Source: Paraburkholderia acidicola (lineage in GTDB: Bacteria; Pseudomonadota; Gammaproteobacteria; Burkholderiales; Burkholderiaceae). From it: DNA of 64,000 bases. The notes under the pieces were generated by a model. That model did no database searches, was not told where the DNA came from, and saw nothing but the letters and a program-made list of their open reading frames with translations. Positions 15,625 through 25,079 of the stretch are shown in pieces. How positions within the stretch are numbered: the first letter of the stretch is position 1; each line of letters starts with the position of its first letter. The position numbers and the translations under genes are program-made. The DNA lies in assembly GCF_002362315.1 (NCBI RefSeq), contig NZ_MTZV01000004.1, positions 62,001-126,000 of the forward strand. Direction: 5' to 3'.

Positions 15625-18517
15625 CGGTGGGTCCTGCTACGGGTTTCGGGCGAGGCAGCGCACGCGGTTCGTTTGACTCATGCGTTTCATCGATGTCCTC
15701 GTCGGGCAGAGGCGTCAGGTAGTCTTCATCGCTCTCGTGAGCCGCATCGGTGTCATCGCCCACATCGGGCACCGGCGGCGGCGTCTCGACCGGCAGCGTG
15801 AACCAGAAGCGCGCGCCTTCGACATGCCCATCCGCGGCCACCCGGTTGAGCGCGCCGATTGTACCGCCGTGCGCTTCGACGATCGCGCGGCAGATCGCGA
15901 GTCCGAGCCCGATGCCCGGCTTCGCGGACTCCTTCTCGCCGCGTGTGAATTTGTCGAAGATGCGCGTTTCCATGCCCGGTGGCAAGCCTGGGCCTGCGTC
16001 GTCGACGGTGACGCGTACGAACGGCGTGCCGTCTGCGCTATCGATGCGCTGTGCGCCGATCGCGAGCGGCGTATCGGGTGGCGCGTACTTGGCGGCGTTT
16101 TCGAACAGGTTCGCGAACAGGCGCTCCATCAAGACCGCGTCGAGTTGCAGCAGCGGCAGATCGGCAGGTAAACGCACCTGGGCCGGATGCCGCGCCAGCA
16201 CGCGCCGGCATGCGCGCAGCGCGGCGCCCACGGTCTCTTCGAGTAGCGACCATTGGCGGTTCAATTGCAGACCACCGGCCTGCAGCCGCGCCATATCGAG
16301 CAGGTTGGTGACGATGCCCGCCATGCGCAGCGCTTCTTCGTGAATGGCCTCGACCAGGTCGTCGCCAGGTTGCGGCGTACCGGTACGGGTCTGCGCGAGC
16401 ATCGACGCGAAGCCGACGATCGTCGTGAGTGGCGTGCGCAGATCGTGCGAAATCGCCGACAGCAGCGAATTGCGCAGGCGCTCTGATTCCATGTTGACGA
16501 GCGCGTCGCGGGCAATGTCGACGTAATGCACGCGCTCGAGCGCAAGTGCGATCTGCGCAGCAAACGCATCGAGCATGCGCTGCTGTTCGGGCACATCGAG
16601 TTCGTGCGGATCGCGGGTCGCAACCGCAAGCACGCCGCGCGTGCGCATCGGCGCCTTCAGCGGCAGATACAGCGCAATCGCGGCAGGCAGCGTGTCGGTA
16701 CCGCGTCCGGCCGGCTTCTGCTGATCGTAGACCCACTGGCCAACGTCGCTGTCGAGATCCGCGCCTTCGAGCGTGACCTCGGCGTCGGGGTCTTCGATCT
16801 TCTGCCGCACCTGGTCCGCGCTGTCCGGCAGCAGCATCGCCACGCGTGCGCGGAACACTTCGTTGACATGGCGGCTACCAATGCCAACGATCTGTTCGGT
16901 CGTGAGCGCCGCGGCCAGTTCGCCCGCCATCGCGTACATCGCACCGGTGCGCGCTTCGCGCCGCTGCGCGACGCTCGCCTCGCGACGCAGGCTCGACGTC
17001 AGATGGCTGATGACGAGCGAGGTCAGCAGCATGCCGACGAAGGTCAACAGATACTGCGTGTCCGATACGGACAGCGACATGCGTGGCGGCACGAAGAAGA
17101 AATCGAACGCCGCGACACTGACGAACGACAGCACGACGCCCGGTCCGCGCCCGAGCCGCACGGCCGCGAAAATGACGCCGAGCAGATACAGCATCACGAG
17201 GTTGGTCAGATCGATGTGATTGATCAACTGGCTCGCGACCAGCGTAATCACCGCGCACAGCGTGAGCGCCCATGCGTACGCACGCGGCGGCGAACGTCGT
17301 TCGCGGGCGGCACCCAGCGCTTCGCGCCATGTCTGCACCCCCACGTCGAGCGGACCGCGCGCCGCGCCGTCACTGCTGCGCTCTTCGAATGCGCGGATCA
17401 GCGTGAGGTCGAGATCGCCGGCGCGCTCCGCGATGCGCTCGCCGAGCGGCCGCCGCAGCCAGCGCGACACCCCGGTGCGCATCGAGCCACCCGCGACGAG
17501 CTTCGACACATTGCGCACCCGCGCATAACTGACCAGCGTGGCGACCGCATCGGCGCCCGCGAGCGTCGCCGTTTCGGCGCCCAGTTCGGCGGCGAGATGC
17601 AACGCGCCGAGCGTGCGTTCGCGGCGCGCGGCGGGCAGTTGCTGCAGTCGCGGTGTCTCGACATACACGGCGATCCAGTCCGCCTTCAAGCTCGCCGCGA
17701 GACGCGCGGCCGCGCGCACCAGCGTCGGCGCTTCGGGACCAGGACCGACGCACACCAGCAGTCGTTCGCGTGCCTGCCAGATGCGCTGGATCGAACGATC
17801 GGCGCGGTACTCGCGCATCTGCGCGTCGACACGGTCGGCGGTACGTCGCAACGCCAGTTCGCGCAGCGCAATCAGGTTGCCCTTGCGAAAGAAATTGCGC
17901 ACCGCGCGCTCCGCCTGCGCGGGCATATACACCTTGCCGTCGCGCATGCGGCCGAGCAGTTCTTCGGCGGGCAGATCGACCAGCGTGATTTCATCGGCCC
18001 GGTCGAATACGCGGTCAGGCACCGTCTCCCACACGCGGATGCCGGTGATCTGTCCGACCACGTCGTTCAGACTCTCCAGATGCTGGACGTTGACCGTTGT
18101 GTACACGTCGATGCCCGCATCGAGCAGTTCATAGACGTCCTGCCAGCGCTTCAGATGCCGCGCGCCCTGCACGTTCGAATGCGCGAGTTCGTCGACGAGG
18201 ATCAGTTGCGGTGCGCGCGCGAGCGCCGCGTCGAGATCGAATTCGCCGAGCTTGCGGCCGCGGTATTCGATATGCGCGAGCGGCAGCACGTCGAGCCCGT
18301 CGAGCAGTGCCGCGGTCTCGCTACGACCATGCGTCTCCGCGATGCCGACCAGCACATCGGCGTCGTCTTCCATGCGACGGCGCGCCGCCAGCAGCATGGC
18401 GTAGGTCTTGCCCACGCCCGCCGACGCACCGAAAAATATCTTCAGCTTGCCGCGCTGCTGCTTTTCTTCATCGCGCTGCAGTTTGTCGAGCAGTTCGTCG
18501 GGATTGGGTCGGTTCAT
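15617..18517 (-). CDS. kdpD: KdpD sensor histidine kinase
   Basis: A 966-residue membrane kinase that senses potassium limitation. Domain order: an N-terminal KdpD domain with Walker A (GASAGVGKTYAML) and Walker B (LILVDELAHSN); a universal-stress-like domain (about residues 250-370); four transmembrane helices near 405-505 (LVMLYLLGVIFAAVRLGRG lies inside); a GAF-like domain; HisKA with the phospho-acceptor His in SAISHDLRTPLTTIVGF near residue 690; and an ATPase with FENAAKYAPP, VDDAGPGLPPG and GIGLGLAIC. The C-terminus adds an Asp/Glu-rich tail of about 60 residues that E. coli KdpD lacks. A strong terminator separates it from kdpC, so it may depend on read-through or its own promoter. Confidence 0.95.
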   Translation of the reverse strand: MNRPNPDELLDKLQRDEEKQQRGKLKIFFGASAGVGKTYAMLLAARRRMEDDADVLVGIAETHGRSETAALLDGLDVLPLAHIEYRGRKLGEFDLDAALARAPQLILVDELAHSNVQGARHLKRWQDVYELLDAGIDVYTTVNVQHLESLNDVVGQITGIRVWETVPDRVFDRADEITLVDLPAEELLGRMRDGKVYMPAQAERAVRNFFRKGNLIALRELALRRTADRVDAQMREYRADRSIQRIWQARERLLVCVGPGPEAPTLVRAAARLAASLKADWIAVYVETPRLQQLPAARRERTLGALHLAAELGAETATLAGADAVATLVSYARVRNVSKLVAGGSMRTGVSRWLRRPLGERIAERAGDLDLTLIRAFEERSSDGAARGPLDVGVQTWREALGAARERRSPPRAYAWALTLCAVITLVASQLINHIDLTNLVMLYLLGVIFAAVRLGRGPGVVLSFVSVAAFDFFFVPPRMSLSVSDTQYLLTFVGMLLTSLVISHLTSSLRREASVAQRREARTGAMYAMAGELAAALTTEQIVGIGSRHVNEVFRARVAMLLPDSADQVRQKIEDPDAEVTLEGADLDSDVGQWVYDQQKPAGRGTDTLPAAIALYLPLKAPMRTRGVLAVATRDPHELDVPEQQRMLDAFAAQIALALERVHYVDIARDALVNMESERLRNSLLSAISHDLRTPLTTIVGFASMLAQTRTGTPQPGDDLVEAIHEEALRMAGIVTNLLDMARLQAGGLQLNRQWSLLEETVGAALRACRRVLARHPAQVRLPADLPLLQLDAVLMERLFANLFENAAKYAPPDTPLAIGAQRIDSADGTPFVRVTVDDAGPGLPPGMETRIFDKFTRGEKESAKPGIGLGLAICRAIVEAHGGTIGALNRVAADGHVEGARFWFTLPVETPPPVPDVGDDTDAAHESDEDYLTPLPDEDIDETHESNEPRALPRPKPVAGPTDE

Positions 18518-18683
18518 CGAGGGTGGCGAGGGTGTCGATAGAGAGCGGACGCGGCACCGCGGATGCAGGTGCGCAGTCCGTCATGGCGCGATGGTCGCAC
18601 GGCGGCACGCGATCCGCAAACGCCCGAGGGGGCGCTGGATGCCGGACGCATCGGCAATGGCTGGGGTACGCAGTGGCACAAGA

Positions 18684-18715
18684 GCAAAAAGCAGCGGCGC
18701 CCAGCAGGGCGCCGC
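18684..18715 (-). terminator. Intrinsic terminator between kdpC and kdpD
   Basis: On the minus strand a perfect 9-bp stem (GCGGCGCCC, loop TGCT, GGGCGCCGC) is followed by TGCTTTTTGC. This is a standard rho-independent terminator about 20 bases after the kdpC stop. It should uncouple most kdpFABC transcription from kdpDE. Confidence 0.85.
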
Positions 18716-18735
18716 CTTGGGGGAGACAACGCGGC

Positions 18736-19311
18736 TTAGCCGTGCGCTGCGGCATCCAGCGCGAGATTCAGCTCCAGCACGTTCACACGCGGCTCGCCGA
18801 GCACGCCGAACTGGCGTCCGGTCGTATAACGATCGACCAGCGCCGTGACATCGTTGGCGCTCATCTTGCGTGCTTTTGCCACGCGGTCGACCTGATACGC
18901 AGCGGCAGCCGGGCTGATTTCCGGATCGAGGCCGCTACCCGACGATGTCACGAGGTCGACCGGCACCGGCTTCGACATATCGGTACCGGCGGCCTTCAGC
19001 GCATCGATGCGTCCTTTGACCTCGTCCAGCAGCGCCGGATTGGTCGGGCCGATGTTCGAGCCGCCGGAGCTCGTCGAGTCATACGGTTTCGGACTGATGG
19101 CCGACAGACGGCCCCAGAAATACTGCGGTGCATCGAACTGCTGGCCGATCAGCTTCGAGCCGACCACCTTGCCGTTCTGTTCGATCATGCTGCCGTTGAC
19201 CTGGCTGTGGAACACACCCTGGCCGATGGCCGTCATCACGGCCGGGTACGCGAGTCCCGTGATCGCCGACAGCACGACGAAGAGCACGATAAGCGGACGA
19301 AAAAGTTTCAT
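18736..19311 (-). CDS. kdpC: KdpC, potassium-transporting ATPase subunit
   Basis: A 191-residue single-span membrane subunit of the Kdp K+ pump, thought to help ATP binding by KdpB. It has the N-terminal helix [21 protein letters not shown], the family motifs [15 protein letters not shown] and [16 protein letters not shown], and the C-terminal [18 protein letters not shown]. The start is the ATG before KLFRPL; an in-frame extension of 16 residues upstream has no family resemblance. It follows kdpB by 54 bp. Confidence 0.95.
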   Translation of the reverse strand: MKLFRPLIVLFVVLSAITGLAYPAVMTAIGQGVFHSQVNGSMIEQNGKVVGSKLIGQQFDAPQYFWGRLSAISPKPYDSTSSGGSNIGPTNPALLDEVKGRIDALKAAGTDMSKPVPVDLVTSSGSGLDPEISPAAAAYQVDRVAKARKMSANDVTALVDRYTTGRQFGVLGEPRVNVLELNLALDAAAHG

Positions 19312-19365
19312 GATTGGCAATCCTGTTAGACGTGTCCGGCGGCCCATGCCACCGGACACAGCCTG

Positions 19366-21450
19366 TTAAACCCAGCCGAGCGCGGCCAGCACCATATCGA
19401 TCAGCTTGATGCCGATAAACGGCACGATGATCCCGCCAAGGCCATAGATCAGCAGATTGCGGCGCAGCAGAATCGAGGCGCCGAGCGGCCGGTACTTCAC
19501 ACCCTTCAGCGCCAGCGGAATCAGCGCGACGATGATCAGTGCGTTGAAGATCACCGCCGACATGATCGCCGAAGCCGGCGTAGCCAGATGCATCACGTTC
19601 AGCTTGTTCAGCACCGGATAGGTGCTCGCAAACGCGGCCGGGATGATGGCGAAGTACTTGGAGACGTCGTTGGCAATCGAGAACGTCGTCAGCGAGCCGC
19701 GCGTCATCAGCATCTGCTTGCCGATTTCGACGATCTCGATCAGCTTGGTCGGGTTCGAATCGAGGTCGACCATGTTGCCGGCTTCCTTCGCCGCCTGCGT
19801 GCCGGTATTCATCGCCACGGCCACGTCGGCTTGCGCCAGCGCGGGAGCGTCGTTGGTACCGTCACCGGTCATCGCCACCAGCTTGCCTTCGCTCTGATAC
19901 GAGCGAATCGTCGTCAGCTTGGCTTCCGGGGTCGCTTCCGCGAGGAAGTCGTCCACGCCGGCTTCGGCTGCAATCGCGGCTGCGGTCAAACGGTTGTCGC
20001 CCGTCACCATGATGGTCTTGATACCCATCTTGCGCAGTTCGGCGAAACGCTCCTTGATGCCACCCTTGACGATGTCCTTCAGCTCGATCACGCCGAGCAC
20101 ACGTGCGCCGTGCTCGCCCTTCTCGGCGACCACCAGCGGTGTGCTACCGCGGCGTGCCACTTCGCTCACAGCGTTGTTCACTTCTGCCGGATAGCGGCCG
20201 CCGTTCGCTTCGACGTAGGTCTTGACCGCATCGGCGGCGCCCTTGCGGATCTCGCGACCCGGCAGATCGACACCACTCATGCGCGTCTGTGCCGTGAAGG
20301 CGAGGAACACCGCCTGCAGCGACGCCATGTCGCGAGCGCGGATGTTGAAACGCTGCTTGGCGAGTACGACGATGCTGCGCCCTTCCGGCGTTTCGTCCGA
20401 CAGCGACGACAGTTGTGCCGCATCGGCGAGCGCTTCTTCAGTCACGCCCGGCGCCGGCACGAAGGTCGAAGCCTGACGGTTACCGAGCGTGATCGTGCCA
20501 GTCTTGTCGAGCAGCAGCACATCGACGTCGCCGGCCGCTTCTACGGCGCGGCCCGACGTGGCAATCACGTTGGCCTGCATCATGCGGCTCATACCGGCCA
20601 CGCCAATCGCGGACAGCAGGCCACCAATCGTCGTCGGAATCAGACATACCAGCAGGGCCACGAGCGCCGTAATGCTCACCACATGGCCGGCCTTGACGGC
20701 TTCAACGGAGAACATCGAGAACGGCAGCAGCGTCGCGGTAGCGAGCAGCATCACGATCGTCAGTGCGACCAGCAGAATGGTCAGCGCGATTTCGTTCGGC
20801 GTCTTTTGACGCTTCGCGCCTTCGACCATCGCAATCATGCGGTCGAGGAACGCTTCGCCCGGATTCACCGAAACGCGCACGACGATCCAGTCCGACAGCA
20901 CGCGCGTGCCGCCCGTTACCGACGAGAAGTCGCCGCCCGATTCGCGGATCACCGGTGCGGATTCGCCGGTAATCGCCGATTCGTCCACCGACGCCACGCC
21001 TTCGATCACTTCGCCGTCAGCCGGGATCACGTCGCCGGTTTCCACCAGCACGACGTCGCCCTTGCGCAGATCGGACGCCGTCGTGATGCGGATCGGCGCC
21101 TTCGGATGCGGCTCGTTGAGCTTCTTGGCCATCACGTCTTTCTTCGCGCTGCGCAGTGACGCGGCCTGGGCCTTCGAACGGCCTTCAGCGAGCGCTTCCG
21201 CGAAGTTGGCGAACAGCACCGTGAACCACAGCCACAGCGCGACCGCGAGGATGAACCCCGCAGGCGCTTCGGCCTGACCAGCCAGCGCGGCGATCCAGAG
21301 GATCGTCGTCAGGATGCTGCCGACGTAGACGCAGAACATCACCGGATTACGGAACTGCGTGCGCGGCGTGAGTTTCTTGAATGAGTCCACGATCGCCGGA
21401 CGCACCAGCGCCGGATCGAACATGGACCGTGTTGCAGTATGAACAGTCAT
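19366..21450 (-). CDS. kdpB: KdpB, P-type ATPase catalytic subunit
   Basis: A 694-residue P-type ATPase that hydrolyses ATP to drive K+ uptake through KdpA. The phosphorylated Asp lies in [13 protein letters not shown] (about residue 314). The actuator TGES loop appears in [11 protein letters not shown], the hinge in [14 protein letters not shown], and the metal-binding [20 protein letters not shown] near the C-terminus. Seven or so hydrophobic helices include the selectivity segment [15 protein letters not shown], which has the KdpB-specific proline. It lies 19 bp downstream of kdpA. Confidence 0.96.
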   Translation of the reverse strand: MTVHTATRSMFDPALVRPAIVDSFKKLTPRTQFRNPVMFCVYVGSILTTILWIAALAGQAEAPAGFILAVALWLWFTVLFANFAEALAEGRSKAQAASLRSAKKDVMAKKLNEPHPKAPIRITTASDLRKGDVVLVETGDVIPADGEVIEGVASVDESAITGESAPVIRESGGDFSSVTGGTRVLSDWIVVRVSVNPGEAFLDRMIAMVEGAKRQKTPNEIALTILLVALTIVMLLATATLLPFSMFSVEAVKAGHVVSITALVALLVCLIPTTIGGLLSAIGVAGMSRMMQANVIATSGRAVEAAGDVDVLLLDKTGTITLGNRQASTFVPAPGVTEEALADAAQLSSLSDETPEGRSIVVLAKQRFNIRARDMASLQAVFLAFTAQTRMSGVDLPGREIRKGAADAVKTYVEANGGRYPAEVNNAVSEVARRGSTPLVVAEKGEHGARVLGVIELKDIVKGGIKERFAELRKMGIKTIMVTGDNRLTAAAIAAEAGVDDFLAEATPEAKLTTIRSYQSEGKLVAMTGDGTNDAPALAQADVAVAMNTGTQAAKEAGNMVDLDSNPTKLIEIVEIGKQMLMTRGSLTTFSIANDVSKYFAIIPAAFASTYPVLNKLNVMHLATPASAIMSAVIFNALIIVALIPLALKGVKYRPLGASILLRRNLLIYGLGGIIVPFIGIKLIDMVLAALGWV

Positions 21451-21469
21451 TGGATCCCCGATTTTCCCG

Positions 21470-23275
21470 TTAGTGGCCAGCGATCATCAACAGATGTTCG
21501 ACGCCAGGGCCGAGAGCGAGTGCAGGCACGTAAGTCAGTGCGCCAACCAGCAGCACCGTGCCAAGCAGCAGTACAACGAACAGCGGGCCATGCGTAGGCA
21601 GCGTTCCGGCGGTGACCGCCAGGCGCTTCTTGGCTGCCAGCGAGCCGGCGATAGCCAGTACCGGAACCAGCGAGCCGAAGCGGCCAAACCACATCGCAAT
21701 CGCGGTCAACCAGTTGTAGAACGGTGTGTTCACAGACAGGCCGGCAAACGCGCTACCGTTGTTGTTCCCTGCCGAGCTGAACGCATAGAGAATTTCCGAG
21801 AAGCCGTGCGGACCGGGGTTGGAAATACCCGCCTTGCCCGCATCGCTCAGCACCGCGATCGAGGTACCGACCAGCACCAGCAGCGGCGTCAGCAGCACCA
21901 CGATCGACACCATCTTCATCTCGTACGCTTCAATCTTCTTGCCGACATATTCAGGCGTGCGGCCAATCATCAGGCCTGCCACGAACACGGCGAGCATCGC
22001 GAACACGAGCATCCCGTACATACCGGAGCCCACACCGCCGAAGATCACTTCACCCAGCTGGATCAGCAGCATCGGATAGAGGCCGCCGAGCGGCGTCAGC
22101 GAGTCGTGCGTGTTATCGACGGCACCGCACGACGCCGCCGTCGTGGCGATCGTGAAGATGCCCGACTGCGCGATACCGAAGCGCGTTTCCTTACCTTCCG
22201 TGTTGCCGCCCGACTGCAGGTCGTTAGCGGACTGGTCGACGTGCAGCGCGGTGAACGCCGGGTTGCCAGCCTGCTCGCTGCTGACTTCACCCAGCACGCA
22301 AGCGGCGAATGCAATCGTCATCACGGCCAGTACGGCGACACCCTGCTTGCGGTCCATGATCATCCGGCCGAACACCAGGGCGAGCGCCGCCGGGATGATC
22401 AGCATCGAGAAGATCTGCAGGAAGTTGCTGAACGGGGTCGGGTTTTCGTACGGGTGTGCCGAGTTCCCGTTGAAGAAGCCGCCACCATTGGTGCCGAGCA
22501 TCTTGATCGCTTCCTGTGTCGCAACCGGGCCCATGGCGATGGTCTGCGTCGTCAGCTTCGTGTCGACGGTTACCGCGTTGCCCTTCGCGTCCTTCACCGG
22601 GTTACCTTGTGCATCGAGCTTCGGCGCCGCATAGGTCGTGGTTTGCAGCGTCGGCACGTCCTGATAGGCCTTGAAGTTCTGGATCACACCCTGGCTCATC
22701 AGCAATGCAGCGACGATGGCGGCCATCGGCAGCAGCACGTACAGCGTGACGCGCGTGATGTCGACCCAGAAGTTGCCGATGGTCTTCGCCGAATGACGTG
22801 CGAAGCCGCGGATCATCGCGATGACCACGACGATGCCGGTGGCAGCAGACAGGAAGTTCTGCACCGTCAGGCCGAGCATCTGCGTCAGATAACCGACGGT
22901 CTGCTCAGGCGTGTAATCCTGCCAGTTCGTGTTGGTGACGAAGCTGACAGCCGTATTGAAGGCGCTGTCGACCGACATCGGACCAAACTGCTGCGGGTTG
23001 CCCGGCAGCCAGCCTTGAATACGCAGCAGGAGATACAGGAACAGTACGCCGAGCACGTTGAATGCGACGGTGGCGATGGCGTAGTGCTTCCAGCTCATTT
23101 CGGTCGACGAGTCGACCCCCGCGATGCGGTACAGCAAGCGCTCGAGCGGACCGCCGAAGCGGACCACGCGAGACGTGCCATCCATCACACCGGTCAGATA
23201 GCGTGAGACGGGAATGGCGCCCGCGAGCAGCACGACAATGTAAATGCCAATTTGCAGGACATTGTTCGAGTTCAT
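21470..23275 (-). CDS. kdpA: KdpA, K+-translocating subunit
   Basis: A 601-residue membrane protein of the K+ channel superfamily with four selectivity-filter repeats. Visible are [36 protein letters not shown] (third pore region), [17 protein letters not shown], and [14 protein letters not shown]. About ten helices are present. Its ATG overlaps the kdpF stop as ATGA, so translation is coupled. K+ binds here and is passed through a tunnel to KdpB. Confidence 0.96.
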   Translation of the reverse strand: MNSNNVLQIGIYIVVLLAGAIPVSRYLTGVMDGTSRVVRFGGPLERLLYRIAGVDSSTEMSWKHYAIATVAFNVLGVLFLYLLLRIQGWLPGNPQQFGPMSVDSAFNTAVSFVTNTNWQDYTPEQTVGYLTQMLGLTVQNFLSAATGIVVVIAMIRGFARHSAKTIGNFWVDITRVTLYVLLPMAAIVAALLMSQGVIQNFKAYQDVPTLQTTTYAAPKLDAQGNPVKDAKGNAVTVDTKLTTQTIAMGPVATQEAIKMLGTNGGGFFNGNSAHPYENPTPFSNFLQIFSMLIIPAALALVFGRMIMDRKQGVAVLAVMTIAFAACVLGEVSSEQAGNPAFTALHVDQSANDLQSGGNTEGKETRFGIAQSGIFTIATTAASCGAVDNTHDSLTPLGGLYPMLLIQLGEVIFGGVGSGMYGMLVFAMLAVFVAGLMIGRTPEYVGKKIEAYEMKMVSIVVLLTPLLVLVGTSIAVLSDAGKAGISNPGPHGFSEILYAFSSAGNNNGSAFAGLSVNTPFYNWLTAIAMWFGRFGSLVPVLAIAGSLAAKKRLAVTAGTLPTHGPLFVVLLLGTVLLVGALTYVPALALGPGVEHLLMIAGH

Positions 23276-23364
23276 TCAATGTCCTCCGCGCGCAGCAGCG
23301 CATAGACGAGGTAGACGAACAGTAGCGCGGTCGCGGCACCGGACAACCACAGAATCCAGTTCAT
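23272..23364 (-). CDS. kdpF: KdpF, small membrane subunit
   Basis: A 30-residue single-helix peptide, MNWILWLSGAATALL at its start and [10 protein letters not shown] at its end, matching the length and C-terminal [10 protein letters not shown] pattern of KdpF. The protein sits in the inner membrane and stabilises the KdpABC complex. Its ATG overlaps the stop of a preceding 37-codon frame, and its stop overlaps the kdpA start, so three cistrons are linked by 4-bp overlaps. Confidence 0.93.
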   Translation of the reverse strand: MNWILWLSGAATALLFVYLVYALLRAEDIE

Positions 23365-23474
23365 GAGCGCGCTCCCTGACCACGCCGGAACTGCATGAGC
23401 TTCTCGCAGCCGGCAATCAATGCAAAGGTAAGCGCTGCAAACAGCACCATTCCCCCGATGTACAGCACATCCAT
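23361..23474 (-). CDS. 37-aa predicted membrane peptide upstream of kdpF
   Basis: A short frame with a well-placed GGAG about nine bases before its ATG, ending in a 4-bp overlap with the kdpF start. The product begins MDVLYIGGMVLFAALTFAL, forms one hydrophobic helix and ends in a basic tail (KLMQFRRGQGARS). The overlap and Shine-Dalgarno argue that it is translated. It is not one of the named Kdp subunits I know. It may be a second small regulator or accessory subunit, or a leader peptide that sets translation of kdpF. I do not recognise a family. Confidence 0.7.
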   Translation of the reverse strand: MDVLYIGGMVLFAALTFALIAGCEKLMQFRRGQGARS

Positions 23475-23548
23475 TTTGGTGTTCTCCATATGCGGACTTT
23501 GGATGCGTGCAACGATATGCTGATCCGCGTAAAGGTCAGGTCAAAGGT

Positions 23549-23569
23549 CGGGAGGGGGGTGTAAAAATG
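23549..23569 (-). promoter_or_regulatory. Candidate KdpE-binding site of the kdp promoter
   Basis: The minus strand contains TTTTTACACCCCCCTCCC. It closely resembles the T-rich/TTTACACCCCGCCC sequence bound by KdpE ahead of E. coli kdpFABC. It lies about 75 bp upstream of the first small ORF, with TTGACC just downstream as a possible -35. The assignment rests on recalled similarity and position. Confidence 0.6.
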
Positions 23570-23581
23570 GCGTAAACAAAA

Positions 23582-23610
23582 AAAGCCGTTCCCTGGCGGG
23601 GAACGGCTTT
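23582..23610 (-). terminator. Intrinsic terminator of the quinone oxidoreductase gene
   Basis: A 12-bp hairpin (core AGCCGTTCCC/GGGAACGGCT, 5-nt loop) is followed on the minus strand by a run of seven T and then GTTT. It lies about 40 bp after the oxidoreductase stop and directly before the kdp regulatory region, insulating kdp from it. Confidence 0.9.
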
Positions 23611-23648
23611 CTACGGGGGTGTCCGGGTATTACCGGGCCTGGCCGGGA

Positions 23649-24623
23649 TCAGGGCAGCAGGATCGTCGAACCCGTCGTGCGGCGCGCTTCGAGGTCCACA
23701 TGCGCCTGTCCTGCATCGGGCAGCGCGTAGCGCTGGTTAATGCTGGTCTTCACCTTGCCCGACAGCAGCACGTCGAACAGCTCGTTCGACATCGCATCGT
23801 AATCGCTACGCTTCGCTATGTATGTAAACAGTGTCGGTCGCGTAAAGAACAATGAACCGCGGCCCGCGAATTCGGACGAGTCGATCGGCGGCAGCGGTCC
23901 CGATGCATTGCCGAAGCTGACGAACAACCCAAGCGGTGCGAGGCAGTCGAGCGATGCCGTAAAGGTGTCCTTGCCGATCGAGTCGTAGACGACCGGCACG
24001 CCCGCGCCGTTGGTAATCTCGCGCACGCGCTTCGTGAAGTCTTCGCGCGTGTAGACGATCGGGTGATCGCAACCGTGCGCCTTCGCGATCTCCGCTTTCT
24101 CATCCGAGCCGACCGTACCGATCACGGTCGCGCCAAGCGCTTTCGCCCACTGGCACGCCAGCAGCCCGACGCCACCCGCGGCGGCCTGGATCAGGATCGT
24201 ATCGCCCGCCTTGACCGGATAGGTACGGCGCAACAGGTATTGCGCAGTGAGCCCCTGCAGCATCACCGAAGCCGCCTGTTCGTAGCTGATTCCGTCAGGC
24301 AGTTTCACGACCTTTTCCGCAAGCAGCACGCGCTCCTGCGCATAGGCGCCCGGCGGCCGCGCGACATAGGCAATGCGATCGCCCACCTGCAGGTTCTCGA
24401 CGCCCGCACCGACCGCGCTCACCTCGCCTGCGGCCTCCATGCCGAGACCGCCCGGCAACGGCAACGGATACAGACCCGTGCGGAAATACACATCGATATA
24501 GTTCAGACCGACCGCATGCTGCTTCACGCGGATTTCGCCCGCGCCCGGTTCGCCTACTTCGACGTCGACCCACTTCATGACTTCGGGGCCGCCGGTTTTG
24601 TCGAATCGTGTTGCCTTGACCAT
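23649..24623 (-). CDS. Quinone oxidoreductase, zeta-crystallin type (MDR family)
   Basis: A 324-residue NADPH-dependent oxidoreductase without zinc ligands. The catalytic half has RVKQHAVGLNYIDVYFRTGLYP and GMEAAGEVSAVG, standard for Qor proteins. The Rossmann half has ILIQAAAGGVGLLACQWAKALGA with AGGVG, and IGTVGSDEKAEIAKAHG for NADPH phosphate recognition. It ends with DLEARRTTGSTILLP, also a Qor hallmark. Qor reduces quinones one electron at a time in the cytoplasm. It stands alone and is followed by a strong terminator. Confidence 0.92.
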   Translation of the reverse strand: MVKATRFDKTGGPEVMKWVDVEVGEPGAGEIRVKQHAVGLNYIDVYFRTGLYPLPLPGGLGMEAAGEVSAVGAGVENLQVGDRIAYVARPPGAYAQERVLLAEKVVKLPDGISYEQAASVMLQGLTAQYLLRRTYPVKAGDTILIQAAAGGVGLLACQWAKALGATVIGTVGSDEKAEIAKAHGCDHPIVYTREDFTKRVREITNGAGVPVVYDSIGKDTFTASLDCLAPLGLFVSFGNASGPLPPIDSSEFAGRGSLFFTRPTLFTYIAKRSDYDAMSNELFDVLLSGKVKTSINQRYALPDAGQAHVDLEARRTTGSTILLP

Positions 24624-24700
24624 CTTCTCTCCTGGTTTCCGATGCGTTCTCGATACGTTTTCGATGCGAACTGTGTCAGTGTGACTGGCGAAGCGTTACG

Positions 24701-24996
24701 TCACACACGCCCGGCGACGCGCAGCGTGAGCGCGTCGAGGATCATGCGTGCCGTCGAAATATTGGTCGCGCACGGTACGTTGTGCACATCGCACGCGCGC
24801 ACCAACGCATTGATGTCGGGCTCGTGCGGCTGCGGTGTCATCGGGTCGCGCAGGAAGATCACCATGTCGACGTTACCCTCGGCCAGTTGCGCACCGATCT
24901 GCAGGTCGCCGCCGTGCGGGCCGGACAGCATCCGCTGTACCTCGAGATGTCGTCCTTCTTGTGGTCGTGCGCGATCAGCGCGACGCGGGTGCTCAT
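24701..24996 (-). pseudogene. mgsA: Methylglyoxal synthase gene with internal deletion and frameshift
   Basis: The start codes for [17 protein letters not shown], a normal MgsA N-terminus with the AHDH motif. After about position 24945 the sequence jumps into another frame and goes on as [20 protein letters not shown], then [20 protein letters not shown] and HNVPCATN, the normal second half with the catalytic Asp of GGD. Compared with E. coli MgsA, about 30 residues are gone between the halves, among them the ATGTTG phosphate-binding loop. The frame is also broken, so neither part can make a working enzyme. MgsA normally converts dihydroxyacetone phosphate to methylglyoxal. The flanking sequence is intact, so this is probably a recent loss, or an assembly error. 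Confidence 0.85.
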
Positions 24997-25079
24997 GACT
25001 GCGGTCTCCTGAATGGGTCTGTTTTTGTCCGGTTTTGCCTGATTTCGCGGGCCCACACGCTGCGGGGCTCGCGTTGCAC

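Noticed and set aside
16526..18541. Long open frame of about 670 codons opposite kdpD
   Set aside because: Same cause: high G/C third positions remove stops on the other strand. KdpD motifs decide the coding strand.
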